The notes: a model not told the origin generated them from the sequence alone. A stretch of 64,000 nucleotides of DNA from Breviolum minutum Mf 1.05b.01 (GCA_000507305.1 DF239771.1:13703-77702); one strand, 5' to 3'; numbered from the stretch's first letter, positions 8,500 to 21,770 are shown. Numbers and translations: made by a program.

Positions 8500-11400
8500 G
8501 AAGACCCAAACGCTATTGCTGTTGGGGAAAAATCAATCGTAGACATGCAGTACCAAATACTTCTATTTCCCAACAAAAACTTCATGTCAGCCATACCCGA
8601 GCAAACGCGTCAGTGGCTCGGGGCAGCCCAGTCACAGTTTGCGGCATGTCGTTGTCCGCAAGCTGTGCCAAACCGCTGGGAAGTTCCGGGCGTTGTGTGA
8701 TGACTTAGTGACGGGCAAAAGGAACCATGTAGAGACTGACAAAAACCGAAAAGACATCTAAAAAACATGCCCAAGCAAACTGACCAAAATACGAATTGCA
8801 TTGATTTACAGTGTGTTTTAACCATCCAACTGCTTAACAGGATGAATTGTCTATCAACCTGACCAGTCTCCAGGTGTTTTTACACGCCCGTTTCTGGGCA
8901 AATCACTATAATTATCTATAATTCCTAAACTTCAACTAAGGGCATGTTGCGGTGATTCCCTTCCTAAACCACATTTTGGGGTGACCTTGGCTCAGGTCGT
9001 GCCCGTTCTCATCCCATCTGCCCGTGAAACACACCGAGAAGCTGATAGGTCTGGACACCAAGGAACGCTTTCCTAAGGACATCCAGCAGCAGTATCGAGG
9101 TGATTCGTGATGTGAACCCCCCCAAGCAACGTTCAAAAAAATATTGTTTCCTGCCAGGGAGAAACAGCCCAAATAGGACCTCCCAATCAAAAAGAGTTTG
9201 CAGTATGATTAAAGTTTGATATACGGTAGTATGTAGATATGTAGTCTAGTAACGTTGCGATAATAGTAAACTTCTGAGCAAAAATGAAAAGAGTAATGAA
9301 ATATATACTCTGAAATATACAGCATTTAAATTGCTGTGGTACCCTTAGTTCCACGGCAACTTACCCTAAAATTGCATAAGGCATGGACGATGAATGATGA
9401 GCCTGAACTGCCTCGACTCGACTCAATAAATCCTTCAGGTGTACAAAATCCTATCATGCTAAGAGGAGCTCCTAGTATCGAGGAACAACAAGATGTTCGA
9501 TGATGGGACGAGTGTTCTGCGTTTGATGTATGACCAAGTCGGAGATTGTGATCTTCACACTGTGAGCAACAGTGTGTTGCCTTTACTGGGCTTTACAGTT
9601 TGATGATATAAGTATCACCTGGCAAGCGCCTTCTATGCAGATTTGTGGTTTGAAGTTCTTGGAATTGCCTTGCATGCATTGATCACTTACATCCGCTTCA
9701 TGACAATTTCATGTTGCTGGAGGGAAGAACGCAAGATCTACCTATGTTTCTCTTGCCAGCTTCCATACATTTCCCTCGAGCTCTTTCAATGCCGAAGTTT
9801 CTGCCAAGAAAAAACATCAAAACACAGTTTACAACATCTTTCCGGCTCACATATATCATCATTCCTTTGGGTGCATCCCCGTCCCGCAAATAGTAGATAG
9901 TATTAACATACTTGACAAATGATTTCCTTGACTGCCATTCCCTCATCATCATCTCATCTGATAAAATCGCAATAGTTCATCTATAAGATTGAATGATGTT
10001 ATCTACGTTACATCTGAATGATGAAACAGTTATCAAGCAAAAAATGAGCATGATAAAATGCATATAAACTCAGATGTTAGCAATGATAGATCATGATTTC
10101 TACATATGATTAAATTGGAATTTGATTCTAATTCCAAGGTCCTGGTGGATCTCGTAGGCCTAGAGAATCACTAACATAGCCACTTGATCTTCCATGATAA
10201 ACTCCTGTTTATGATCATATGTAAGAAAAGTGACATTCAGAAACCTGGATGACTTACTAATTCAATAGATTCCAGCTAATGTTCGCTGTTTTCTACAAGT
10301 AGTATACAAATCGACTAGGTGTGTATTCAAAATCGTGTTTATGAAACTGACGTGCTTAAGAATAAAATCAGAAAAAATGAACACAATAAGCTTAATGTAA
10401 CAAATATACAAGTATATACAGCGTATATATAGGTTCAAAGTACAATTTACTAGCAAAACGTCTTTAGAAAAAAAAAAGCAAGCAAATGTTGGACAAAGTA
10501 CTTTCCAAAGTACCTTGGTACATTTGACATAATTTGGCCTCGATGTACTTGCCCTTCCTCCCCCCCCAAAAAAAAAACTCTAGGGAACTAACATATCCCA
10601 CCTTTGCGAAAAGGAAATCATCTTTCAAAAGTGCCTTGGTATGTGATATCTTAGTTCTCAGGAGGGTATATAATCCACAAATATGCTATGCTCCTTTTTA
10701 AGACTATGTTCAGCAATTTTCCAGCGACGAGAATCCATTGCCGACTTGTCCTTGCGGATTGCTACCCCAGGCCAATAGCCGACCATCCTTCAGCAATGCT
10801 AAGCAATGTGCCTGGCTGAGGGAACGGCAGCTTCGGCCGGATGGAAGGATGGAAGGATGGAAGGATTAACAGATGGGTAGAAACTGGCAAATTGGCAAAT
10901 GGATGCCCTTGATATCTCAAAACCAGCAGCAAACATTGTGTGGAATATATCATCAAGATACAAAACGGCCAAAAAGCACACTAGCGTACTAGTGTAACAT
11001 GTTTGTTGACCATGCATTCATGTCCATTTGACCATAGGCACTACCACTCACACCTCTTCTATGCAAACATTGCTTTATTTTACACATGTTGGTCAACACT
11101 TTCGATATCCTTCGATATCTTTCGATGTTTCCCTGATCACGTGGCATACAATGACCTTGCTGGAAATCTCCTCAATTTCTTTTCAAAAAAACATGTGTTT
11201 ATTCCAGCCATCGATTGGTTTGGAGGGCATACCACCCTGAACTCCCGCGGGAAACCTGTCCACAACGGAGCTGATCCACGCAGCTATGCTTCGGCAAACG
11301 TACTTGTGACCAGACCTTCCGGCACAAGTCGCTAAGATGGAGAAAATACGTGGGAGAATTCAGGGATGATATGTATATGGCTCAAAATTAGAGATCTCCT

Positions 11401-11700
11401 AATAGTTTTGCTGGAAATAATTTGAGAGTCTTGGGAGGATAGCATAGTGGTTCTGATTCACGGGGTATCTCCGAATTTTGAGACACATATGTTAAAAATT
11501 TGTCCGATGCTCCTCAAAACCCTGTCACAACATGGACTTGATCAGATTGATGGAATTGGGCTCGGGTAATGTAGGTAATCTCTGCTACACACTCCTGAAA
11601 AAAAAGAACGGCGGCCCAAAAAATGGTAGGCTGGCAGATGATCTTCTTTTGCTTTCAGGGGCGACGTTCATCCAGTAGCTCAGGTCATCTATGGGATTCA
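8500..11700. other. Gene-poor stretch
   Basis: Apart from short open segments near 8.6 and 11.2-11.3 kb that have no convincing splice boundaries, I see no supportable genes. AT-rich tracts and short homopolymers dominate (for example poly-C/poly-A at about 10,560). Confidence 0.3.
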
Positions 11701-11819
11701 CGGGTGTGCCTGACGAAGGCTCTCTGTGAACAGCAAAGAGGTAGCCAAAGATTGACCATATTGTCTATCGGAGTCTATCGCGGAAGCAGGACCCTAGCCA
11801 CCCCATTGTGGATTCACAC

Positions 11820-13133
11820 GGCATGACTAAGACAGGGCTCGACTAACACTGTCTCCCGCCTGTTGCTGTTGATGCATGCTGCGTCCACATTGACCCGCAC
11901 CATTCTCACCACATGCAAATGCCACATTGGTGACGTTCGCCCTGGGACATGACCCGAGAGTCTTGGGGCTGAAGTTTCCAAAGTGTTGTGCTTTGAATGT
12001 GATGAGCGACACACCTCAAGGGATACTGGATACTATAATATGGAAGTATGAAGTAGAGTGATATGTTGAAATCGCCATCTGCTTCGTTCACAAGAGATAT
12101 GAGAATCATGCTTTGGATGTGTAGCACAATCATCAAGATTGGTTTGCCCATTCTCCTTCCCAGCAGCTGCCCCCGGGAGTTCTGGGTTTCCAAGCGCTGC
12201 ATACCAATCTGGACTGTCTCGGAAGACCGAGATGGTAAAATCCTTCACAATGGACATCTGATGCTCCCACAGAATCAGAGTCGCCGAGAACGTCAAATTC
12301 TAAATGAACACCTGCTAATTTCCTGAACATGTCATCAAAATGTCTGTGTGTGTGTGTGCGCGTTATGCTTTTGTCTGCGTGTCCGTGCTCAAAGCTGGTG
12401 ACCCCTCTTTGGATGGCTGGGAGACATTTCCACCACCGCTTCCATTCGCGCCGTGTTCCGGTGTTTGTTCCACAGGTTTCTCCCTTACTCCCCCCCTTTT
12501 CAATCACAACAACAACCAAATCATTGTAGAAAATAATTAGAAAACATAGGTTGGCGTTTCCATTCTTTTCTCCACAGAAATCACGTATTATGTCACATGA
12601 TTTTGGGTAACAAATGGCTACAGTATATACAAAACCCCTCAAACTAACAGTTCGCACCTGAAAATGGATTCCGTTGGAAGACAAGCCTTTCCTTTTGGGG
12701 CCCAGCCCATTTTCAGAGGAAACCGACCCCTCCAATGCTTCAGGGTTCCCCTCCCCATCCTCCCCGCAGGAAAAGAACGAAGCCGGTGGGTAGTCAGGCC
12801 GATTGATGGCCAAAGGGGCCACCTGCCAGCCATGGGTGGAATCTGCCCCCCGGTTTTTTTGTTGGATGTTTAAAACACTCTCAAAACACAAATAAATGGG
12901 GCTGTGGCATAACTTTGGTTGGTTGGATGGTTGTGATTATAGGAGATAGTTTTGTTAGTTGGATATGATGTCTTCATGCATATTCAGATCTTCAAAATGT
13001 GTGTGGGAAACATGATCATCCCCTATCTGCCGCATTGATTGATTTGAAGTTCCCAAGCTTTCTGCAGAGTGGCCAAGGGCAAAACAGTATCCTCCCTTCA
13101 CACACACTCTGCATGCAGCAAACATGCTTGCAC
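11820..13133 (-). CDS. Four-exon minus-strand gene model, unknown protein
   Basis: Candidate exons: 13028-13133, 12658-12822, 12128-12299, 11820-11941. The second is bounded by CAG|GTGG and TTTTCAG|GTGCGA and reads in phase 0 (NRPDYPPASFFSCGED). The third starts after TTTAG in phase 0 (ILWEHQMSIVKDFTI, FRDSPDWYAALGNPE) and ends one base into a codon. The fourth supplies the other two bases, giving Trp (RTSPMWHLHVVRMV). These last three agree in phase; the first exon does not join directly, so an exon is missing between them. The second and third exons are also open in another phase-compatible frame. No family recognised. Confidence 0.45.
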
Positions 13134-13947
13134 CTGAGGGAAACAGTATGTTTCCCACTTTTGGAAGGCCAACACAACAATATAAACCTTGACAATGATT
13201 CAAAATGCTTACAGTAAAAGATCCTTCTAACAAAATCATCAGCAATGTTGAGAACTTTTCAAAGCATCCCTGTTCATTTCCATGAACAGCTTCCCATGAT
13301 TCCTTATGAAAAATCATCAACAATAGTTCCCTTCAAAAAAATGATCGGATTCCCGCCCGGCTCCCTACCTGTTGCACGGGCTTAGTCTGCATGTGAGGAT
13401 CATAGTAGCCTCGAATGTCAATGTCGTGAAGCCCAAGTCAGAGACTGATTTAATTTGAAGGATGCTTCGTCCAAAATTGATGAAATCGATTGGTTTTCCC
13501 GAATCAAAAATGCTTGTCGTTCTGCAGGACATCCTATTGTTGTTGTCTGATGTTGTCTGGAGCTTCATGATCTTCATTTAGGAAAGGTGTTTGTTCCTCC
13601 AATATTCTTTTAAGGGTTCTTGCAAGCATGGGAAGCCATTGAAACCAAACAACTAAAATGTTTGAAGATCAGCTTGGATGACTCTAACCATTGCTCCTTG
13701 GCAGTTTAATAAAACTTCATCTGAGATAAAGAAGTGCCAATGAAATACCCTGTTCCTAACGGGGCAAACACACATATGTATGCTATTGGGCATGGTGATA
13801 CTCCCCTTTAAATACCCATCATAAAGGCACATTAAAAGGATGACACATGATGACACATATGGAATAATAGTCATCTCAACGCAGCAAACAGGTGCCAACG
13901 TTACCCTGAGTCCAAGCGACGATATGACACAGCACGTTGAATATCAC

Positions 13948-14018
13948 CTTTCACCTTTTTACCGCCAAGCCCATCCTGACGGGTTGAATTTGCTGAAATT
14001 GGATCCGGTTGGTCCCAT
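13948..14018 (-). CDS. Candidate exon, frame ambiguous
   Basis: Acceptor GTTTGTGTCAG and GT donors at two nearby positions. One frame gives WDQPDPISANSTRQDG; another gives MGPTGSNFSKFNPSG with a GTAAAA donor slightly earlier. Both look protein-like, so only the exon position is supported, weakly. Confidence 0.35.
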
Positions 14019-15174
14019 CTGACACAAACATCAAACGTGTGGAAATCATGTGCTTCACCGTTGGTTGAAAAAGAATCTCGCTTTACCAACAAAAATCCAG
14101 TGGAGAATACCAAAGATGTTGATAAGACGTAGATCTAAGTTGCGGAGAACTGTTCAAATCAAGCTCATAGCTTCAGCGCCTTTGAAATAGTAACCCTCAA
14201 CTACAAAAAAACAAAAAAAAATGTTGGATGATCCGCATGATTCAAGAAGTGAGAAGTTTGAGGTCAACTTGGCTAAGTACAGAATAGTTCACTACCAGTA
14301 ACCTGAATGAAGCACAATTTTGAAGGGTTTCGTACCATTTACAATCTATTTCGCCCGAATTCAGCATTGGCCTGATTCAAAACACCATAAGCATGGCGTT
14401 CATCATGACCGCCCTGGCAGGTTCGAGGTACGAGTGGCTTCTTTTGACTACTTGGTTAATATGGGATCCTTACAGTGGCTTGTCATAATCACCATAGAAA
14501 TGGGCAGTATGACGCATTAACCTAACCGAAACAGCCGGATTTTTGGTCTCATGACCTTTCCAATGGTTCCCTCTGCAGTAGATTCATATAAGATGGGAAT
14601 ATCTTAAAGAATTGGCTAGAGATGATCAACAGCCATGTGCCACCTGTGCTTTTTGGACTGGCAGTGTACATGTAACGACTGGCAAAAAAAAACTGGCAGT
14701 GTATACTACTGTGCGCAAAAGATTATGCTTTAAGGTCTCTTTAAGTCTCTTTGACAATTTTTTTGCAAGATTTGCAAAATCATCAAATCTTCGAAGCAAC
14801 CTGAGGCCCCGGCGGTGCGGGTGTCCCCAAGACCCAGTTGGATACGACGATCATCCCCAAAGGAAAAGCAACGTCCTGAAGCGTCAAAGTCATGCTGGGA
14901 ATGCTGACGACAAACACTGTATTGATATGAAACATCTGAAGATTGAAGTGTATGGATAAAAATATCTATACATATATGTATAATTCATCATAATCAATAC
15001 TTATATCATTTGTCATGATAGTAACTGATAGTACTGTATGTAAAAAAAAAGGCGATGCTATCACACACAGTCAGAGATGAATTACTGCCAAAAAAAATGA
15101 AGAAATCAAGACATCCAAGATCCTTCAGGTTTTTTCTCCTTGAAGCTGCAATCCATTGAACAAAACGAAGCTAC

Positions 15175-15588
15175 TTCAAGGAATCCTCCTCTTTGAGTAG
15201 CATCTTCAGACGTGGCCACATGGATATCCACCCAAGTTCTGAATCCCCAAACAGAGTGCTCTAAATCGATTCCATGGTACAATCGGAACAGGTCCCACTG
15301 CAGCACGTTTTTGGCTGCTTTGCATTAAATATTTTGAAGAGACTCTTTAACCTCAAAACTGCCATTCCTTGGCAGTACAGTTGCATCCTACATGTGAAGC
15401 TGGTCCTTTGGCATCTTGTGCAATGGTATGTCGGCCTCCGACCTGCAGGGTGTGCGTAGATTCTGTGCAGGTCAATCCAGATTTGCCATTGCTGTTTCGG
15501 TTTCAGTAGCGTTTCACCCATCTGCAAAGCATCAAGGGGTGATTCTGATTTCAGATTGATTTCTGCGGATCTTTCAATCCAATCGCTT
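15175..15588 (-). CDS. Two candidate exons of an unrecognised gene
   Basis: Exons at 15443-15588 and 15175-15297. The first follows a CTGCAG acceptor, opens after one base and reads 48 codons (DWIERSAEINLK, KQQWQIWIDLHRIYAH) to a GT donor. The second starts in phase 0 after CTGCAG and gives 41 codons (WDLFRLYHGIDLEHS, WVDIHVATSEDATQ) to GTAGCT. Their phases do not join directly, so at least one exon between them is unplaced. Tryptophan-rich; no domain recognised. Confidence 0.45.
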
Positions 15589-16099
15589 CTGCAGAATTTC
15601 ATCAACACCAATAAAAAATAGTACAAATCATCCAACTTCCAACTTCCAACTTTGAAACAAGAAGGGGCGAAACGAAATTCTTAACCTTTAACCCCCCCCC
15701 CAAAAAAAAATGGTTGACTTTTTGGGAAAAGACAACGAATCAGTACCAAAAACCAGATGTCAGGGCATGGAGGCGTTCCCGGAGGGTTCACCTCCACACG
15801 ACGAATGGGACCCGTCTGACGGGGGAAGTCCACCAGCACTGGCACATCGACCTGCATAGGAAGTGGGAAAAGTGAGGAGGTGCCTTTCTTTAGAATCGTA
15901 AAGAAGGCTGAAAAATGGGGATTTCAGGTGATTTGGTTTATGATTTCAAATTGATGTGACTCATGTTTTGACACCATTCTGTAAGTTGGACATCATTCAT
16001 TTCATACAGTGATCAAGACCAAATGGAGGCTTCCAGCATGATTTCTGCAGGTCCAGCAGACTAAAAGTACTGTGCGAAGTAAACTGCAGAGTTTGAATC

Positions 16100-16573
16100 T
16101 CACGGACCAAGAAATGTGAAGTCAATACATGCAAGCCTTAATCGTCCCATTTCATGGGATCGCGTGATTAAAAAACTCTCTCCAAATCTGGTGACTGGTG
16201 ACTTACACATTTCAGCTACAGGTTTGCCCCAAAACAATAGAGATTCCCCTACTTTTGGGGGATGACGCCGTGTGACGTCGCGAAAACGCAGCCAAAAATC
16301 ATAGGTTTGGATGACTTTCCTCAAGGTCAACTTGAAGGGATTCCTAAAGTACCTGGAGTGACGTTGCCTGAGGTCGTTGTACTTCACCGGAAACGTAGCC
16401 AAAATCCCAAAAGTTTTACTCCGGACGTCCCAAATATTTTCGCGCCGCCTCCACCCGGCGACGTTCTTCCAAAGCGCCCATAGGGCCACGTTGCCTTTTT
16501 TTTGACACCCCCGTTTTTCCGTGGGTTTTTTTTCAGGGGTAAAACACCCCTGAAACGTGAACGAAACCATCAC
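16100..16573 (-). other. CpG-rich region open on both strands
   Basis: A 157-codon minus-strand frame and a 73-codon plus-strand frame overlap in unusually CpG-rich DNA (for example GACGCCGTGTGACGTCGCG). Neither shows splice sites or a domain I know. It could be a fragment of a repeated element; the coding claim is not supported. Confidence 0.3.
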
Positions 16574-16599
16574 CTACACAGCTTGGTGAGGCTGATAGC

Positions 16600-17900
16600 A
16601 TCTGGGGAGGAGAGTGTAGCAGTGTAGCTGCAGAGAACTGCTTGCCGCGTTCACTTCAAGTCATACTATTGCTAGAAGCAATCCCGCACCATGGAGGATG
16701 CATCAAACTTGAAATTCTGTATATTACGTAATAATTATGGGCTGTTTTCCATATCTGCCATATCAAGTGGTGCAAAATGATCAAAATGTCCCTCCAATCC
16801 AACAATTATATAATACTCTCTGAATCTACATCACTTGGATGGAACTTCCAAACCTGTCTGACTTGGATGGAACTTCATTTTCCCTACCAATGAACTCTTC
16901 CAATATTTAGGCACCAAGCTCCCGCACTTCGGGGGTGCTCGGCCACACTGACCATACTCATTGCCGCCCACCTGGTGGATGCTCTCGAGCATTTAGTAGC
17001 GTCTGCTCAAGTTGCACTCTCCCAAAACCTATGTTTTGTGTGTAAATATATTATATATATATATCTATTATATATATATATTATATATATATAACAAGCC
17101 TCACAGGAAAGGGCTAGGTTGGGAGACTAGTCAGAGTAGTCGGCTAAACTTTGCCAAGACTGTCCCACTGATTTTATCTGTTTCCCTTCTTCGTGGATTC
17201 TTCTTGTGCATCTTGGCACAGCTTTGTCCATTGATGTCCATTGTAAAGAGCCACAAGAATTCCTCATGTTGCTAGCTGCTAGCTTTTTAGACAGTTTGAT
17301 AATGTTGCCTGCTGCAAAGTTGTGTTCTTTTGACTATTTGGCAACTAATGAAAGCCTTTTGTATCTATGCTCCAAGTTTACAGACTTCAAAAACTAGTCA
17401 AGTCCCAAGGGTGATGAAAATGGGCGTCCCCGCACAGTACAACTGACCCTGATAGGTCAGGAAGCAGCCGTGCTCCATACCAATACTCATCCTGCAACCA
17501 CCGGATTTCGGAGACACGTCTTAGATCAAATCTTGCTATTCTAGATTCCCTGGGATAAACATCCTGTGTATCATAATCAACGTGCATTGGAAACCATGTG
17601 AAGTGTTTGTTACAAGATATTCGGATGATTTATAACATAGATATAGATACTGAAAACAAATGCACAACACTAATCTGTCTTTTCACAAAAAATCAAACAC
17701 CAATGGGAAAGAATGCTTTTTGAAGAGATCCTATTTCCACCTTTTGGGCAGGCATATTATACAAAGAACATTTTACTAAATATAGAGCTCCTTACTTCAA
17801 CAAAAGATTGATGTTTGGGATCGCCACAAAGAAAAAAATAACTCGAGGAAAACCTACTTGGAAGTTTTTTGTTTTTAGACTCCGAAGCTTTCATCGGCTA
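16600..17900. other. No gene seen
   Basis: Contains (TA)n runs near 17,050-17,090 and otherwise unremarkable sequence; short frames lack splice support. Confidence 0.3.
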
Positions 17901-17925
17901 CAGGATTGAGAAAGAACAAAAAACT

Positions 17926-18205
17926 TGAAGAAACCCAAAGAAAACAAAAAGACCAAAAAAACTCAAGTCTCGGGAGAAATGTTGTGCCCACAGATTTCCT
18001 CTAGGTTTTGTTGTTTTTTTTTGCATTTCTTTTGGTTTCTTGGTTTTTAGACAAAAAAAACTCGAAGAAAACCAAAAAAACCAAAGAAACCAAAAAAAAC
18101 CAAAGTCTTCGGGAGACCATGTTGTCGTCGTNTGCCCCAGGGTTTCCTCCAGGAGATTGGTTTTTTGGGTTTCTTTGTTTTTTTTGGTTTTCTCCGAGTT
18201 TTTTT
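17926..18205. repeat. Tandem fold-back repeat of AAACC/GGTTT arms, with an n join
   Basis: Two successive units (about 17926-18050 and 18053-18205) each have a left arm of AACC/AAAG-rich sequence, a shared core (TCGGGAGA, TGTTGT, GCCC, TTTCCTC) and a right arm of GGTTTCTTT-rich sequence complementary to the left. Each unit could fold into a long hairpin. An n at 18132 lies in the second core. Confidence 0.6.
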
Positions 18206-18327
18206 GGTTTTTGATGATTTTTGAATTTGTGTGGCATATGTCCGACATAAAAACCAAAACCAACATTTTTGGGTGTTACAATAACTAAAAGAACAATTTT
18301 TGGGCGGTACAAAAACCAAAGCCACCA

Positions 18328-18416
18328 TTTCAACTGAAAGGGCCCTGTGTGAGCAACAAAACCACCAGTGACTACAGTGTGGAAATTACACGGGCGCACA
18401 GGGTCCCTTTCAGTTT
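18328..18416. mobile_element. Short inverted-repeat (MITE-like) element
   Basis: Inverted ends of about 20 bases: AACTGAAAGGGCCCTGTG on the left and CACAGGGTCCCTTTCAGTT on the right, enclosing about 45 bases. No second copy was noticed in the window, so family status is unproven. Confidence 0.5.
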
Positions 18417-19388
18417 AGGAAACCACCATATAACTGGGGTATTTACAATCCTATATATAACCTAACCTCCACCTGCTCAGTTGCTGCCAAAACACGATTG
18501 GACACGACCTCGATATCCCTGTAACCAACCTAACCAACCTGACGCCATGGAAATCATGGTGGTGACCCCTCCGGTGTCAAACATCCTTGGACAAAATTGA
18601 TCATGCCGCCTTCATGGTATTTAACAGGGGAAAAGGGTGAGAAAATCCATACTGTTCCAGTGGTACATTTGTACCAGTGTACCGGGCACAAATTGGTGAA
18701 CAAAAAAACGCTCTCAGTGTATGGTAACTACAGAAAAACTGTTTGTAGCAAAAACTCTGAGGTTCCTTTGTTTTCTATAGGATGAGATTACCAAAGGGCC
18801 GAATAACTCCAACAGCCTTACAAAACACAAAAAATCTGTCACATCAGAGACAAATGATTGAATGATGTTGGGCAAGCGACTCAAGCAAACATCCACCAAA
18901 AATCATCACTTGCTAAGACATGTAGATGCAAATCTCATGATTCTTTTACCATCAAAATGCTGTTACTAGATGCCACCTACATTCCTTTTGAGGAGAGCTT
19001 GTAGCCTACAAGAACTAAACATATCCAAGGAGGAAACAGAGCATGTTCAGATTTAGATTCCCTGTCTCCATTCACCATGCTTTTGATTGGTAGCACGTCC
19101 TGTGAAATGTTACCCGTTACCCTTTGAAATTGTAGCCATCCAGCTCCAACCTTCTATATATATACCCATCCGCCTGCCCGTGGCAAACCAGCAACCACCT
19201 GAGCTGCGCTGCTCGATGGGATGGTTGGAGAATTCCAACCAACTGAATGAGTTACAGTTCCATGGTTGGAACTGCTTGGATGTTTGGTGATTCAGTTGTT
19301 TGAATGGTTTTTTGAAATTTATGAATCATGGCCCCATCATTTTTCCCATCAACTTTGTGGAAGGCCATGAGGTTCTGCATTGGGACAC

Positions 19389-19599
19389 CTGAAAGATCCA
19401 CTAGTCGGCTGTCCCATGCAAATCCAAGGTGTATCTGGTGGTAATGGTGACACAAGCAAAGATTGTTCTCAACATCATCCTGGAAGGAGTCCACCAAGCC
19501 AATTCGGTTGGGATGGTAAAAGCATCGCAGCGCTCCCAACTTCATGGCTGCAGCCGCACCGTCACTACCAGGCGCCGCTAGGATCTGCCACGTCAGTGC
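19389..19599 (-). CDS. Internal exon, unknown protein
   Basis: Acceptor CAGTTACAG and donor CAG|GTGTCC frame 70 open codons in phase 0 with one base over. The peptide has an Ala/Gly-rich start and then LGALRCFYHPNRIG, LVDSFQDDVENN and HHYHQIHLGFAWDS. A nearby upstream ATG frame (MAKVLIAVALAWELL, near 19,870) resembles a signal peptide or membrane anchor but could not be joined confidently. Confidence 0.45.
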
Positions 19600-19937
19600 C
19601 TGTAACTGGCGAAGAGAAATCCAAGCTACCATTGGCAAAGGCGGGACAAGCTATGATCCTTTCACTGTGGACACAAACAATGAGCACAAACCAGGTCAGC
19701 CCAGGAAATGAACCTGGGTACAAGAATCTGCTGGTAAGTTGTGAAAACTTCCAGGCAAAGGAGAGGCCCACACATTCTGACATTGTTGCCGCAGCGGCGT
19801 TTACAACTGTGCCAACTTCGGGCACAAGGAGTTCCCAAGCCAAGGCAACGGCTATCAAGACTTTGGCCATCTGAGGTTTGAAGGGAAGGGATGAAGGGGA
19901 AACATCACTGGATCTATGGGCCACATGGGTTTTCTAC

Positions 19938-20390
19938 CAAGATACAGAGGCTTCCAGCTTCAATGGGGCATCACTGATGCTATCCTTGGCCGCCGCCTTT
20001 GCCTCCTGATACAATAAGGACCGGTGATGTTTGGAAGGAACATGTGCGAAAAGGGCGGAAGAATGATGAATACATATAGAAATATGGCTTTATAGGTAGA
20101 GATAGATCAGCAAATAATATCAAAGATATAAATAAATATAAACAATTATTATTAATATGCTATTTCAAAAGCAGGAATATGTTGAACCGATTTTGAAGTG
20201 CCTGAAAAATGAAAACCCATGAACTGATGAACAAGACAACGATGTCTCCTGACTCAACCGTCTTCTATAGATCTCCAATTCATGTCCCTTGGTGTTCCCA
20301 TTCAGCCCATGAAGGGTTGAACTTCTCCTTGACTGCCGCTTCCAATTTGGTTCTCTCTTCCTCATTCGCCTTCTCTAGCTCCTCCAACGC
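19938..20390 (-). CDS. Two phase-matched coiled-coil exons
   Basis: Exon 20307-20390 begins in phase 0 after CCCACAG and encodes 28 residues (ALEELEKANEEERTK, AVKEKFNPSW), a charged helix, ending exactly at a GC donor. Exon 19938-20002 starts in phase 0 after a GGAG acceptor (AKAAAKDSISDAPLK) and ends two bases into a codon at GTAGAA. The sequence AVKEKFNPSW recalls the start of dynein light-chain (LC8) cores, but the second exon lacks the rest of that domain, so I do not assign a family. Confidence 0.5.
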
Positions 20391-20928
20391 CTGTGGGTGG
20401 ACGGTTTGAATTCCTCGTGATCCCACCCATCCCCTTTTGTGAAACACATATATAGGCATATGGGTATAGGTATATATTTGTTTTTTAATCACTCAATACC
20501 ATATGATGTATTCATACAAAATATACAGTATATCAGTATACACTGTATCTTCCATGATCCCTACCATATTGTTGTTGTACATCCCTCAAAAAATCCTTCC
20601 AAAACTATAGTGCTAACCACATCGTCTCAACCCGATGTCCAGCAAGACCCTCCGGTCCGCCTTCTGCACCGCCACTTTGGGTGCTAATCGTTGTTGGAGT
20701 GCCTTCCCGAAGGCCACACTCACCACCAATAATGACCAAAAATCCGAGAATTTCGAGGTTGTAGCGATTGGTGTACTGTATGTATTTGCACGTTGTATCA
20801 GCGTCCTGGGGGTAACAGAATCAAGATTGAAATCCCAAATTCTGCATAAATTTCACTGCTTCCCGCCCAAAAAAAGATCCTAAAAACGACGACAGACATT
20901 GATCAGCCGTGCCATTCCCCATTGGCAC

Positions 20929-20983
20929 CGTGAGAAAATTGTCAAAGGTCAAGGCGTCACCACGTCTGGTGAGAGCAAACATC
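20929..20983 (-). CDS. Short candidate exon, possible half EF-hand
   Basis: CGTTTCTCAG acceptor, then one base and 18 codons (MFALTRRGDALTFDN) to a GTGCCA donor. The GDALTFDNFL segment resembles the second half of an EF-hand loop, but the first half is not visible. A further open segment lies at about 20,640-20,720 in two frames and could be the next exon. Confidence 0.35.
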
Positions 20984-21693
20984 CTGAGAAACGTGTCATG
21001 CACACGAAATTTCCCACGCTTCGCTTAAATTTCTCCCGTAGTATGTGGAGGTTGAGAGCATGAAAATATTCCGCTATTAGCAATTCAGACTATCATATTC
21101 ATTCTCTTGTGATGCTGTCTGATGCCAATTTTCAGACCGGGGATGCTGGGGTTCATTGTGGTCAGCATGAGACGAAGACACCACAATGTTCCTGCGATAC
21201 TTTCAATCCACTTACCTGCACTCTTGGAGTGCGTCAAGACTAACATGCTGATCCAACAAATACTACTCATGAGGCTCATGAGGGTCTTTCCTTTGATTAA
21301 GCTAATCATGAACATATTCTTCCCATTAAGTTCCGATTAGATGGTGCGATTGTTTTGAGCTGGTGGGTTGATACAATTGGAGGAGGATGCTCATAGGCAG
21401 GGTATGTGAAAAATTGTGAAAACATGTTGAAGTGTGTAGCCATCTAGCTGGAGTGCTTCGGAATAGAACATGATACAATGTGATATTCAAATGTGACTAA
21501 AACCACGTTTTTCACCCTATCAGTTGGGAGAAGGGCATGTCAGAAATGGATACAATCCAGCCTGACCAACTGGAAAAATGGCACACCTCGAAAATTGTGA
21601 CATCCAACCTGACATGCCTAAATTTTCCAAAAAATTTTCTGGGGAGAAATGATAAATGTCATCTTCCCCATGGAAAAAAAAAACATCACATCA

Positions 21694-21770
21694 TCACACC
21701 CATCTTTCATTTCCATAATTTCCATGCTGCCAAAAGTTCTTCTTGGCCGAGAATTGAACATCCTCCAGGC
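21694..21770 (-). CDS. Candidate 3' exon, frame ambiguous
   Basis: Starts after TTCCGGCAG. One frame gives LEDVQFSAKKNFWQH and stops about 25 codons on; another gives AWRMFNSRPRRTFGS and continues. Both are protein-like. Position supported, frame not. Confidence 0.35.

Noticed and set aside
11820-11950. Second RCC1-like segment (VAFACGENGAGQCG)
   Set aside because: A different frame (HLHVVRMVRVNVDAA) joins in phase to the upstream exon, so the RCC1 resemblance is probably chance.
12340-12365. TG-rich Z-DNA-like tract
   Set aside because: Short (TG)n of the sort found throughout; no further feature.
19938-20390. Dynein light chain LC8
   Set aside because: AVKEKFNPSW fits the motif, but the next phase-matched exon lacks the conserved core that should follow.
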